DNA of 54,711 bases from Cymbomonas tetramitiformis (GCA_001247695.2 LGRX02027807.1:1-54711), one strand, 5' to 3'; shown: positions 42,744 through 53,510, numbered from the stretch's first letter. The notes: generated from the sequence alone by a model not told the origin. Numbers and translations: made by a program.

Positions 42744-43126
42744 GTGGGGTCGTCGAGGTCAAAGGGGGCCAAGTCCAGCCCAGCGGACTCAAACTCGGTC
42801 CGAAGCTGCACCACCAACTCGGAGAGGCGGTCGGTGTCGTCGGTACCACGATAATGATGTTTCTTGGAACCAAGGATATCCTCGCGGATACCCTTGGCCC
42901 AAGCCCGATGCAAGCGCCCCTTGTACACCGCGTCAACCGTGGCATGTTGGTCGACTAGGTGCTTCCGCAACGCGACAGCGGTGTCGGAGTTGCTGGAAGC
43001 AGCAGGGGGCACCACAGGTGGGGTGCTAGCGGTCGGAGTGTCCCGAACCGCATCCAAAAGCCGTATTGAGGCGTCCAAATCGGAGTCCCTCAATAGGCGT
43101 TTGCGAGCTCGTGTAGATGTCGCCAT
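42744..43126 (-). CDS. Partial minus-strand frame in the insertion (gene fragment)
   Basis: From an ATG at 43126 the minus strand codes 127 residues (MATSTRARKRLLRDSDLDAS..., a proline/alanine stretch, then a charged helical part with KGIREDILGSKKHHYRG and ESAGLDLAPFDLDDPT) up to the insertion edge at 42744. Beyond the edge the frame is only the antisense of the hAT exon. It looks like a first exon or a 5' fragment moved here by the insertion. The family is not recognised. Confidence 0.3.
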
Positions 43127-43551
43127 ACTTTTGAAAGCCATAGAAAAGATGATGCGCGGTAGCACGTTTGGGTGTTGTGGCGGAAACGGAGCGAAGACGT
43201 AACGGCAGAACGTGCGGAGCGGCGAAAAGAGCGTGGGGCACTTGCAAATGTCGATGTGGTCGAAGGTGTCCGGAGCACCAGCCCAAAATACGTAAACCAG
43301 CGGGATCAGGGCAGGTAAAGTAACGCAAATGAACATTGCCAAAACCGAGCAATAGCAACGCGCGGTGCCCATGACTCGCAGCCGCAAGAGACGTCTACCG
43401 TAAAGTCATGTCCAAATCCTAGTCGCACCCAAACGCGCAAGTGCGCACCACCTCTTCAAGCGGCTGCTTAGCCAATCATGGCCAAGATAGCAAGTGGAAT
43501 GAAAAACGTGGATGGGGCCACGACCTACCGGAATATCCAAGTACACTAGAT
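42744..43551. mobile_element. 808-bp insertion in hAT exon 5 flanked by 24-bp direct repeats
   Basis: CCGGAATATCCAAGTACACT plus AGAT occurs exactly at 42720-42743 and 43528-43551. Removing one repeat and the interior restores a continuous hAT frame. The inserted DNA carries the first part of an unrelated minus-strand reading frame. No terminal inverted repeat or A-rich tail was seen, so the mechanism is open. Confidence 0.65.
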
Positions 43552-43620
43552 ATCAGAAAGTCCCGTACTCGTGTGGATAAACTGTATAAGATAAATAAAC
43601 CCTAAGCTAGATATACCCGG

Positions 43621-43650
43621 AACGGTCTCGGACGGTCTCGGAGTCTAGCC
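43621..43650. repeat. 30-bp sequence shared with 29521-29550
   Basis: Same orientation as the copy at 29521, two mismatches, internal CGGTCTCGGA duplication. It lies 70 bp beyond the right edge of the insertion in the hAT gene. Confidence 0.8.
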
Positions 43651-43867
43651 TTAGCAATCCACTTTTCTTGATTTTTTGGAGAGAGTGGGAGGATCCAGAT
43701 GCCTCGAAATCTTGGTACAGTGTTTGCTGCACGGTGGCCGAGTTCTAGGGTAGCCATGACCGCTGAGTTCGAGATTCTTTCCTTACCGTCAAACGGGGGG
43801 TTCCCATAAACATTCCTACCCATATTGTCAGGGATATGACCGATGACATATGTGTCATACTGTACGA

Positions 43868-44050
43868 ACACTCTGTAACACCCTAATAATCACGTGCAAA
43901 AACTAGGGGGTTTAACGTACCTCTCAAGTATCACGTAATAAACAGTGACATGCTAAATGCAGTTTTGCTTCATTCCTTCACAAATGTGCATACTGCTTAA
44001 ATTTGATATAATTAGGTGTTACTGATACCATGTAACACCCTAAAGTCACT
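43868..44050 (-). repeat. Dispersed repeat, right copy of an inverted pair
   Basis: Reverse complement of the repeat at 22425-22625 (see there). Its outer edge is followed at about 44063 by a Pol III box-B-like GGTTCGAGTCC. Confidence 0.75.
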
Positions 44051-44104
44051 GTAGGTGATGAGGTTCGAGTCCCGTCTGGATCTCGTCGGGAGGTTGTTGC
44101 CCGA

Positions 44105-44139
44105 TATAATTATATTGTCTGATCAACAATATAATTATA
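44105..44139. other. Perfect 14-bp AT palindrome
   Basis: TATAATTATATTGT (44105-44118), a 7-nt loop, then its exact reverse complement (44126-44139). Confidence 0.9.
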
Positions 44140-44163
44140 CTGGAAGCATTTCGGTGCTTCCAT

Positions 44164-44272
44164 CAATGACATGACATGACATGATATGACATGATATGAC
44201 ATGACATGACATGACGATGATATGATATGACATGTATGACGTGTATGACATGTATGACACATATGTCATCGG
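44164..44272. repeat. ATGAC/ATGACGTGT microsatellite
   Basis: Degenerate repeats of CATGA, ATGACATGATATGAC and GTATGACATGTATGAC. A TA-rich hairpin (about 44347-44380) follows. Confidence 0.9.
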
Positions 44273-44280
44273 TCATATCC

Positions 44281-45622
44281 TTGACACTTGACACGGCAGG
44301 TGGAAATGGAAATAGCGTGGTGGGCCCATAACCTGATGAAGACAATGATATATATATAAAGGTGTATATATATATATATCAAAGCTCCTAAAACACTGTG
44401 AAGCAAGCAGTGAACAACTCCGGATATCACAAACTAAGATGAGATAATAAAATAACTGGGTTGTTTTATTAGCGGGTCGGAAAGTGCAGAATGACAGATG
44501 TTGATGTGGCACCCTCAAGGCGAGGGGTGAAACAGGAGACACTCTCCCCCACCCTATGGGGGGTGAAGGTCAGTGTCTCCATGAGAATACGGATATGCCA
44601 ACCGAATCTAACCGCACACCACCGCCTCATGTCCACATTCAAAATGATTGACACGCCTTGCAATATCGGAAAACCGAATTTTGAGCGTCCTTTGAATATC
44701 CTTGTAGATTCTTAGTACCGCTAAACACCTATAGTAAAAACCGCACGAGGTCATAGGCACATGGGTTCTTGATTGTTACTTACTAGCGTATTCATGGATG
44801 CATCCGGAGCACCCCCTCCTCTTGGACGTCCCACCCTCACCCCCGGTTTTCAGAGCACACCCGTTGGCTTTGGTATTGCCATGGGCTGACGCCAGACTTT
44901 GGTGGGCTTGAGGGGGGTGGGGAGGAGGACGGGAGGGGCGTGGGAGCAGGGGGTGCCGACCATCATGAGCGCGGAGGTTACCGATTTGACGCAGTAGTTA
45001 GTCTCGACCAGTGGGATAGGATTGGTTGTCATGGCGGCTGTTGTAGAGTTAGATTAGTCGGATTCTCCATGTAATGTGCTAGCAGGGGGAACTTTTAGGA
45101 TAGGGACTGCCCTTGACCCTGTATGGTAGCCGGCGTCCCTCGCCTGCGTCCATGGTCCATGCATTATTCCAGTATAAACAGAGTTTCTGACCAATCCGAA
45201 TCGATACATTTATTCCCTCAGGACTTTTCCTCGCGCTCGTTACAACGCCCATCCGCCTTGCATTCGCCAGCACACCATCTCAGAGTCGAGACCACACCAA
45301 ATGTCTCCACCTACAGCAAACAGGCATAAAACTTCGAACAAACACCTTGAACTACGCCTCCTAATTGCAATACCAAAAAGCGGAGTTCGTGTCGTTGTGA
45401 GGGCCTATCTGCGTGACTGTGTGGAGCGGCATGCCCTTTAGCGTCAAATCTCAGTTAGGGACATTCCGTCGGGAGCATATGTTCGTAGTTTTCAGAAGAG
45501 AAAAAGTCGCCACGAGTGGAAACATGACACGACGAAACCAGAGAGTCTGAGCCGAACGGTGCCGGACTCAGTTTCTTGATCTTGCAGCTGGCGGCCAAAG
45601 GCATCGTTGCTCGCAAAATTGT
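44281..45622. other. No gene recognised
   Basis: Contains an inverted pair GGAGACACT / AGTGTCTCC at about 44537-44580 around CCCCCACCCTATGGGGGG. Otherwise it is unremarkable and probably holds the 3' flank of the small minus-strand gene. Confidence 0.45.
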
Positions 45623-45997
45623 TCAGCCACACTCCTGCTTCAGGTAGTCTGGTCCAAACAGACTGCAAAGTTCTGAAACAACTCCTGGCTTGAAATCTTT
45701 CAGGGTCACGTACCTGTCCAGAACGAATTCTGCAGTTGGCGTATTCACTTCACAGCTTTGATGGCAAAAGGTGGATATCTTCAAAAGCAATTTTGATAAG
45801 CTACACTCCCAGTCCAGCGTATTGGGGTCTCGTATCGGATCTGGCTTCTGTTCCTACGCAAGACCTTGTCACCCTGGCTTCTTCTCATCAGGTGTTCTAG
45901 CACATCGACACCACTCCCGCCCAATAACCTGCTTCTTTGTGTGAAAATCAATAGCGCTGGTTGTGCCGATGTGCCGACGTGCGCCTCGGAGAAACAT
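45623..45997 (-). CDS. Small two-exon protein with possible mitochondrial presequence
   Basis: Exon 1 is 45997-45929 (23 codons, ATG at 45997), intron 45928-45854 (75 bases, GT...TAG), exon 2 45853-45623 with the stop at 45625-45623; the total is 99 residues. Both exons are phase 0. The start MFLRGARRHIGTTSAI is Arg-rich and amphipathic, as in mitochondrial targeting peptides. The remainder (DPNTLDWECSLSKLLLKIS; CHQSCEVNTPTAEFVLDRY; LCSLFGPDYLKQECG) contains four or five cysteines. I do not recognise the family. It is divergent from the PRMT-like gene, with start codons about 120 bp apart, so the two may share a promoter. The exon join was assigned by eye. Confidence 0.5.
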
Positions 45998-46118
45998 TTT
46001 AATCGCCTGAACCAACTTACTCAGTTCACTCTAACTGAGCTCTGAAGGACACTACTGCGTTGTCTCGATCTTATAGCCGCGGCCCCTGGCAACGCAATCC
46101 GTGGTGCCTGTGGTTCCC

Positions 46119-49072
46119 ATGCCGAGCGCCAGCTTCGTAGCGGCTGGTGAGTTTCTGGCCGAACTCCTCCCGCCGCTGGCGTGGGGCCTGGCTTCCTTAG
46201 GTTGCCACCACGCGGTGAGTAACTTGACTTCAGCTTCTTCTGAGCTCCTTGGGAATCGGGGGGGGTTTGTTTTCCAGTTCCGCTCCCAGTCCAACGTGTG
46301 CCATCCGATGCTCGTGACTTCCAGGCCGATGATCGCCGACGGTTAGAGGCTGCGCGCACGCTTTTCCGAAACGGCCCCGCGATCCACCACTTGGCGGACA
46401 AGCTAACGCAGTACGACCGCGACAGCTGGCACCGGACGCGCGGTGGGACTCGCAAACGAGGTAGCGATGACCGCGCCGACGGGTGCCAGCGGTCGGGCCG
46501 CCCAAACAAGGATCTCATCCGGTGCGAGCTGCGGGAAGTATTTGAGGATGCGCTCAGTCGCGCGCAATGCGAGGACAGCGCGTGGCTACTGCTGCGTCCT
46601 GAGCATCATGGAGGAAGCCGTGTGGAGGCGCTGGCAGACTGGGCACACGTAAGATGCATCACAGAGCGCGCAAATTATGGGTAAGTTCCTCTTCCGCATC
46701 CTGTCGTGAATCACCTCTGTTTCTTCTTGCCTGTGGCCCTCGTTCTATTGCCGCCGGGCAAGCACACTTGGGCCGACCTCGGGACCACCCACCATATCTG
46801 TGGTTCACTCGTCAGGAACGTTGGTGTCGGAGCCAGAATAAGATATACGGTGCGGACTTCTTTTGCGTCGGTTGCACTTTGAGAGCAGGCTGCTGGTTTC
46901 CGGGATTGTGTAACCCCTGGAGCCGGGGTTGACTTCTGCAATGCATGCAGTTACCGGGCTCTGGCCCTTCGCGACCCGCCACACCTGTCTTCTGCAACAG
47001 AATCTGTCGAAAGGATGGTTTCTCACTGTCACGTCTCACGGTATCAGATAGAACAGTTTGCTTCGTCTTAAGAACCACCATTGCAGTTGACGCTCCCGAA
47101 TGCCCACTGCAGGCTCAGCTGCCTTCCCTGGCGCCCTCAGAATCGCACGAACAGCGCTGCTAATCACCACCGCCCTCTTCCGCAGGTATGACGTCATGCA
47201 GCAGAATCAGTCGTACTCCATCGCGAACCACATTAGCATGGTGCGGGATCGAAGCCGTGTGGGTGCGTATGCCGAGGCAATCCGCCGGGCGTCGCCTGGA
47301 GCGACCATGTGCGATGTCGGCACAGGGCCCTTTACCCTCCTCAGCCGCCTCGCACTTGGCGCCGGCGCGCACCATGTGACTGCCATCGAGCAGGCCGACA
47401 GCGCCGTGGCCTCCGCCGTGGCGTTCTTCCGTGACGAGCTCAGCGAGCGCCGCCAGGGCCATCGTCTGCTGGCGGACCGCGAGGTGTGCCGCCCTCGTCC
47501 CACCCGAGTACAAGGCCACTCCCTCCACTGCTTCAGCTTTTCCCCGGCGAAGCAGCCGCACCGAGGTCCTGGAGACTCTTCCGGAAAGTACTCCTAGAGT
47601 GCGGTCTGTAATTGTGCAAGAAGTTTACGGAAGGGCAGCTACCATAAATCACATGCCATTGCCTGAGTGAGACTTTTTTTGCCAACTCCGAGGGTGTAGA
47701 TGGGAGTCACAGGTCGCTGACCTGGGCTCTGGGTCCACGTGACACATCGTGCCAGCTTCACTCGAGCCGACAGGAGTTGTGGCTTACTGGCACGAGGTTT
47801 GTGCCACGTGTACGTTTTCAGGGCCTGGAAGATACGCCCGGGGAGGCCTGGGGCACCCGTGGGCTCTCCGGCGCGCCTGCTATCGGTATCACCGACCTCC
47901 TTGTTGCCCCGGCACAGCTGGAGCGGGAGGGCCAGGACAGGGAAAGCCGGCAGCGCCCTTCTTCCTCACGCCGCCGGCGCCGCTGCCCGGAGGATCCCCC
48001 GTCCGGCAGGCAGCTGCGTGCCACAGTGACACTCTCTGCACAGAAGATGACAATGCTGCGTGACGCCATCGGCCTCACGGACTTGGACCGACACCATCCC
48101 CCCCGTGGCATCATGCCAAATCTGTATGACAGCTGGCATGGAGGTGGTGCAAATGGGGCAGTAGTGCCACACGGCTACGCCCGCCACGGCCATCAGCAGA
48201 GGGGCGCAGATGAGGGGACAGCTCAAAGCGCTGCGTGTGGTACTGAGCGCTCGGGGCCCTACCAGTGCGGGATGGGTCTGGTGTCCACTGCTGCTCCTGA
48301 GGGTGGGTGCCGAGCACTGTTAAAGGGGTACTCCACAGACGCTGGGAGGACGAGCACGCTCGCACTGTACCAGGGGCTCTCCTCGAAGGTGACTCCGGAG
48401 TTGCAAGGGGAGGTGATTCAAGGGACGCGCGCGCGCTTCACCCTGGTGGTGCATGAAATCTTGGGGCACATCGCTTCCGCGGAGGGTGCTGCGGTGGCTA
48501 TTCGCGACTTGGTGGACCGCGGGTTGTGCGCCCCAGGGTGTGCCTTCATCCCGCGTGCAGCAGCCACGCTCATTGCGCCCACAGAGGCTCTCCACGTCGG
48601 GCCCCTCGACCGCGTCCTGCACCGCTACCTCAACGGCAGCGGCGAGGAGGTGCGCACTCAGGTGCGGCACCACTGCCGCCGCTTTCCGCGCGGCAACCTC
48701 CTGGCTCCGCCGCAGCCCTTCGAAGAGCTGTGCTTTGGGGGCCTCAGCGAGCCGGGCGCATGTCGCCAGCGGCGCCAGCTGGAATTCCGTGCCCAGAGGG
48801 CAGGCGTGGTGGATGGGGTGCACCTACATATGGAGATTGCATTGGACGACCAGGTCCGGCTTAACATGATGGAGGAAGCAGACTCCTCCTGGTCCACCAC
48901 ATACATCCGCTTGTCCCGGAGCGGGGTGCATGTCGCCGCTGGAGAACGGCTGCTGTGCCAATGCGAGGCGCTGTTCGATACCACCCTGCCAAGATACTAT
49001 GTGCATCTCAGCGCCGGAGAGCCAGGGAGGGAGCGGGTGGTGGGGGAGTTCAAGTGGGAGGGATGCGGGTGA
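46119..49072 (+). CDS. PRMT-like SAM-dependent methyltransferase, multi-exon
   Basis: Exon 1 is probably 46119-46146 (MPSASFVAA, donor GTGAGT). Exon 2 starts at 46290 after a pyrimidine-rich acceptor, continues in frame (QADDRRRLEAARTLFRNG) and may run to 46648 (donor GTAAGA). The exon from about 47186 codes YSIANHISMVRDRSRVGAYA and MCDVGTGPFTLLSRLALGAG, the SAM-binding motif I with the preceding helix of arginine methyltransferases. The last exon, from about 48335 to the TGA at 49072, codes LYQGLSSKV and LVVHEILGHIASAEGA (like the PRMT double-E loop, with one Glu position altered), then a beta-rich C-terminal half. Junctions between 46648 and 48335 are not fully resolved. It would methylate arginine in proteins; the changed loop leaves the substrate uncertain. 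Confidence 0.65.
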
Positions 49073-51288
49073 AATGACCACACGCAGAGCGTGGAAGTAA
49101 GTGATGCGGTTGCGTATTGCAGTCCCTTCAACCAGGACCCAGTTCCAGGATCCAGTTGGCAGAATTTTGAGGGGTCTCCTTCACAGGGATGTTGCTTTGA
49201 AGATGTCAAACAGGGCCATTGGAGCATTGCGCCTGCCATCGAGTAGTTGGGACAACCCTTATTGAATCTATGGTTGTTAATCTAGTATAGGATTCGCTGA
49301 GAATCGATGGCGAGCCTACAGGGATATTAGCCTTATTCAGACAGAGGAGCTTCACTACTGCATTCTCCCTACTTGGCGTCGCTCGCCGTCGAGGGATCCT
49401 GACAGCATGATCAAGTGAAATATCTACAAACATTGGCTTGTTAATGTTGACTGCTGTAGCGATGTTGTTGCGGGCGCGCCGATTTATTAGCAGGTGTCCC
49501 TCCGAGTTACAGGCACCTTGTGCTTTGTGAGAAGTTTAGGGCGTATTCTGTCTCGTGTTGAACAAAAATATCAGATTGTTGTGAATATCTCAAATGTGCC
49601 GATGTGCGATCCCAGCATCGTCTCGTCGCATATTGTGACAGGTGCAAAGTGAGTCTGCATATTTTTATTTCGCGAAGTGATAGGTGTGTATTTGGTAATA
49701 GACAGCGGAAACGTTATGCCCAAAAGTTTGTAAGGTGCATGTAGCAGAAACGTTATCAGCATGACACTAGATGGTGCAAATAGCCATATGATCAAATGGT
49801 TTGAATAACTGTGCAGGTATGATTTTAGTGCTGGTCTTTACGATGCCTGTATGAACCCTACTAATCGGGGAGGATCTTGTACGTTGATGGGTTTTTATGG
49901 AGGTGCATGTTTTAGTGGGGTTTATACTTTTAATGTACATGGCAAAGTGTAAATTGAATTGCGATGTATCGACGTCATATTGATAATATCTGATGTGGGA
50001 CATATTGCTTACGTTTTCAAAATGTTATCAACTTATTTCGAAATCACATAATTTGAAAAAAAATTGCATGACCTGCCTACACTTGCTCAAAAATTTTAAG
50101 AAATTTTTTGACCACAAATATCCGCAATTTAATATATACATAAAGTGTTCCTATACAGCTTTTTCTGTCGGCAACTATTTCAAATTTATTTCACATACAA
50201 AATTCTTCCTCGCTCTTTCTTTACACTCACCCAGCAAAACAAGATCCTGAACATCTGCTACAAATTTGCCACCGACGACTGAACTACTACTGACTAGCCA
50301 TCATTTTCTTAATTGTGAAGATACTACAGCGTACATTTCAAGCAAGTTTCTCAAGTCCACACTAGAAACGAAGATTGCACCGAGTAAAGGATCGGGGTCT
50401 ACTGCGGACATCTATCGATACCTGCGCATACGAGTTGACTTGTCAGTTGAGAAGGAACACATACAAAATAACGTGAATCAACGTGTTCGTTTAATGAGTG
50501 TCTTGCAGAAGATCATGAAATGAATACACACTTAACAGTTCAGATTTAGAAGCTGCACAAGAAACTGTCCCACTTGTTAAATCCTGCAACGAGTCACAAA
50601 AAAATCAGCGGTAGCATGGTCTACGATGATCGGGGTGATCCCACCAGGGTCAAGCCCCAGACACGCTGCTATCTCCAAGGCAGGATCGGAGATCAACTAG
50701 GCAAAAAATGCACGCACAGCTGTGTACCGGCGATATTTGCTATCCAAGTTTGTTGGCGTCATGCTCGCTGTCTCTATCATCGGTGTGTCTTGTATGCGAA
50801 CTCACCAACCGGATGCAGCAGCTTTTCACCGCTATCACTCGCTCTGGACTGCGCGAAGCTGCAAGTAACGTGTGAGACAGTGTGGCCTCCGGCACGACGA
50901 CTGCCTAACAATACATGTGTGCGTTCTGAAGAAACACTGCCATATATTTTGGGGCCTCTGGTGCCATGTGGCACATTGGACTACATCTGGTTACAATCCA
51001 CAAAGTTAAGCAGAAGTCATTGCATAAACATGGGTTTCTCACTATGCATCGCTCAGTGCGAGAGCTGAATTAAGAATAACTGCTGGCAAAAAGCTTTATT
51101 TTCTATTTCGTGAGGGTTAGGAAGCTTTGCCACAAACCTTGCCCGATTCATTCCGAGCAGCATCACATAGGACAATATATATCTTCAAATGTCACGTCAT
51201 TATTAAGACCTTTGCAACAGCAGCATACCGTTTCAGTACACAATATGCGACGCTTGTCAGACCTCGTGTGCTGGAGAAGCAGTGTTGT
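49073..51288. other. Mostly AT-rich, no gene recognised
   Basis: One 164-codon plus-strand frame (50574-51068) has no recognisable motif and unremarkable composition, so I do not call it. The rest is AT-rich without clear repeats. Confidence 0.45.
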
Positions 51289-51804
51289 TTAATTAGGGCT
51301 GTCGCACTCTGGACAACCACCTTTTTCGATCGTAAATTCAGTGCCCAGGACGGGTGTACATCCATCCCTTTTTAAAAAGGTCTGCTGTTCCGTCCCATAA
51401 ATACCGCCGAGTGTCACTACTTCATCATCTTTCATATCAAGTGTTAAAGCTTCTCCGCCAGGCCGCCAGTTATACTTGTCTTTCATATCAAGTGTCAAAC
51501 ATTCTCCGACAGGCCGCCAGTTATAGTCCCACATTGCACTTTGGTACTTGGTATCGAACCACGCCTTTTCATCTACCGTGCTCGAAGTTTTCTTGCAGAG
51601 TCTTCTGACACTTCCAGGAGCCTCCCACACTTCTCGCAGAAGCCTGCACAAATCCTCGTTTTCCATCACAAGGAGTCCTGGCTCAACCTCGTCATCGAAA
51701 CTGATCACCTCGCCATTATTGCCTCCAGTTTTTCGCACTTTGGCCGCTTTGCCCACGCCCTCGCCTTCCGACTGAGCCCCTCTCTTCGTGCTCTTAGGCG
51801 CCAT
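51289..51804 (-). CDS. Unrecognised charged protein with a 17-residue tandem duplication
   Basis: From ATG at 51804 the minus strand is open for 171 codons. The start (MAPKSTKRGAQSEGEGVGKA) is basic and low complexity, like a nuclear protein leader. An acidic segment (ISFDDEVEPGLL) and a helical segment (NEDLCRLLREVWEAPG) follow. Then YNWRPVGECLTLDMKDK is repeated as YNWRPGGEALTLDMKDD; in DNA this is a 51-bp tandem duplication at about 51430-51530. The end has CPEC, half a zinc ribbon. It may be a full small gene or the first exon of a longer one. Codon composition suggests real coding. Function unknown. Confidence 0.45.
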   Translation of the reverse strand: MAPKSTKRGAQSEGEGVGKAAKVRKTGGNNGEVISFDDEVEPGLLVMENEDLCRLLREVWEAPGSVRRLCKKTSSTVDEKAWFDTKYQSAMWDYNWRPVGECLTLDMKDKYNWRPGGEALTLDMKDDEVVTLGGIYGTEQQTFLKRDGCTPVLGTEFTIEKGGCPECDSPN

Positions 51805-52593
51805 TCTCTGGATGATGAAGCTGAATGATCTGATACCGCTCGCATTGCCCAGCACCTTATCAAGAAAATCATTGTACCTTTTACGTATAAATGTGATCTG
51901 CGCTCATCATCTCAATCGCGTACGCACGCTAGCACCCCACGCTACATTATCGATTATACATACACCGTCTGCGTTGCGCTTTAGTTTACAACTTTACTTT
52001 CCCAAAAAGTAAACACCGATATAGGTATATAATTTTTCACAATTATTATATACAACCCCTGCTCTTTAATAGTCCTTCCCCCGCCCCTATGTAAGCCCAC
52101 TATATTCTATACGTGGTATAACCACATACTATTGTATGTTGTCAGCGCTATTTACGATGGGGATGGCGATTGCGATTGTACGTGTGCCAAGAACGCGTGC
52201 CACACGCGAGTATAGGCAATCGTCACACGATTACCCGCTTGTGAATGTGCGGTGTAACAATTATATACACAACACATTGTATCGTGGTACTACGGAATGA
52301 CTCATCACACCGTACTGTATTCATGCTGTCGTATCGTATAGATCAACACCACATCGTAATCGATGTTGGCGGCGGCACGCCATCGTCTCGATCTCGCCCT
52401 TGTCTTACACGGCAGAATGACATATGATATGCTGGTGCACACAACGGCGGGCGGGGGTGACATTATGGTGCAACCTGATCGCGCGTCTCTCATACCATCG
52501 ATGGTGAAGTCGATGCCACACACGTCATCGCGCCATTGGATTCCGCGGACATTGTACAAGAATGCCACTGCATACGCTTCGGTGCATCAAGTT
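51805..52593. other. No gene recognised
   Basis: AT-rich to 52130, then mixed composition. No convincing frame or repeat. Confidence 0.45.
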
Positions 52594-52668
52594 CTTCCTG
52601 TAGCTCAGTGGCATAGAGCGGTCGCACTAGAGAGCGATACGTCGCAGGTTCAAATCCTGCCGGGGGCA
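52594..52668 (+). tRNA. tRNA-like sequence, probably degenerate
   Basis: A-box-like TAGCTCAGTGG (52601) and B-box GGTTCAAATCC (52647) are present. The D stem GCTC/GAGC and T stem GCAGG/CCTGC pair perfectly. The acceptor stem pairs only through several G-U pairs with a terminal mismatch. The anticodon stem GTCGC/GCGAT encloses an eight-base loop (ACTAGAGA), so the anticodon is unclear; a bulged A would give AGA. It may be a tRNA pseudogene or the head of a tRNA-derived SINE rather than a working tRNA. Confidence 0.4.
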
Positions 52669-53120
52669 TTTCCCCCTGGCATTTGAAAGGATCAACCTGA
52701 CTTGTACAGTGGATTCGTCACTACCATTTATGGAATCTATCGACCAGCGTAAATCGCCATTGTAGTCTTGCATGCCCCGCCCGCGCCGGGTAAAGCGTCG
52801 CGCATGTATGCCGGTAGTACTACATACGAGGCGTGTCCAGGGGGCATCACCTCTATATTAACCAGTATCCTCTGTACTCCTCTTGATATTTCCCGGTATT
52901 TCCCAGTATTTGTGGACGCCTCTCATGTAGTGAGCACAGCTGGTCATCTCCGGCACGCACCACTGGTCACCTACTGTTATTCTGCGTTGGTCCTTACTGT
53001 GGATTTGCGTGGATTTGCATCAGTCGTTTCCACAAAATTAATTAAATTTTCTTTTTAAAATGAGGGAATGGTTAACTAATTTATTTTTTTAATTCGTGCA
53101 TTTTCTGTGCGTCTGAAAAA
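52669..53120. other. No gene recognised
   Basis: Unique-looking sequence downstream of the tRNA-like element. If that element is a SINE head, part of this could be its body. Confidence 0.4.
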
Positions 53121-53510
53121 GGTGGGTAATTAGGTCATATCATGATTCTATATAAGATAATGCGAATATGACCCAAATGCCCACCTTTTGATTTTGCTGT
53201 GATTATTCTGCTTGTTCACCGCGTTTGCAAGCTGTTCTTATCAGAATTATGGGAAATGTGTTTCAGATTTTCTGAATCTAAAAATGTGGGTAATTAGATT
53301 ATATTATGATTTCATATAAGATAATGAGAATATGACCTAAATGCCCACCTTTTTATCTTGCCGTGTTTCATTGTTGTTCACCGCGATTATTGGCCACACA
53401 TGGCACATTTGTACCAAATGTGCTGGTCTTCGATTGTTGCTAAACGCCGTTATTTATCAAAATTGTAAGATGTTCTGAGATTGAAAAGGTGGCACATTAG
53501 GTCATATTGT
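53121..53510. repeat. Tandem copies of a small foldback repeat
   Basis: AGGTGGGTAATTAGGTCATA at about 53121 pairs imperfectly with ATATGACCCAAATGCCCACC ending near 53187. The unit recurs at about 53280-53350, 158 bp later, and a third left arm (AAGGTGGCACATTAGGTCAT) is at about 53486. This looks like a small MITE family or satellite built of about 70-bp hairpins. Confidence 0.75.

Larger units (their letters stand above)
39500..43610 (+). pseudogene. hAT transposase with N-terminal chromodomain and BED finger, decayed
   Basis: Exon 1 starts at ATG 39500 (basic MGGKRGRGKQ leader). After a one-base frame change near 39590 it codes a chromodomain (VREIKAERV...IGWENF...DTWEPLENL) and ends at 39850. 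Exon 2 (40039-40313) codes a BED-type zinc finger (CKLC...MRSHLSSVH). Exon 3 starts at 40406 with the hAT catalytic region (LPSIAGDIWSEGGIA; SDNASNI), is split by a MITE and ends at 41782. Exon 4 (41934-42322) carries KLEDWCVATFLDPRYK, a hAT landmark, but has two frameshifts. Exon 5 starts at 42493 and is cut by an 808-bp insertion at 42744. The C-terminal dimerisation block is not found. GT-AG phases agree at each junction. An active form would cut and paste DNA, and the chromodomain could steer it to marked chromatin. Confidence 0.8.

Noticed and set aside
46021..46518. 165-codon minus-strand ORF opposite the PRMT-like first exons
   Set aside because: Arg/Ser-rich composition typical of the antisense of GC-rich coding sequence. 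The plus strand has consistent exon borders.
47739..48330. Long open frame upstream of the last PRMT-like exon taken as coding
   Set aside because: Low-complexity Arg/Pro content and no alignment to the methyltransferase fold. A good acceptor at about 48334 fits the domain start better.
50574..51068. 164-codon plus-strand ORF
   Set aside because: No motif, no good start context and no splice support; likely chance.
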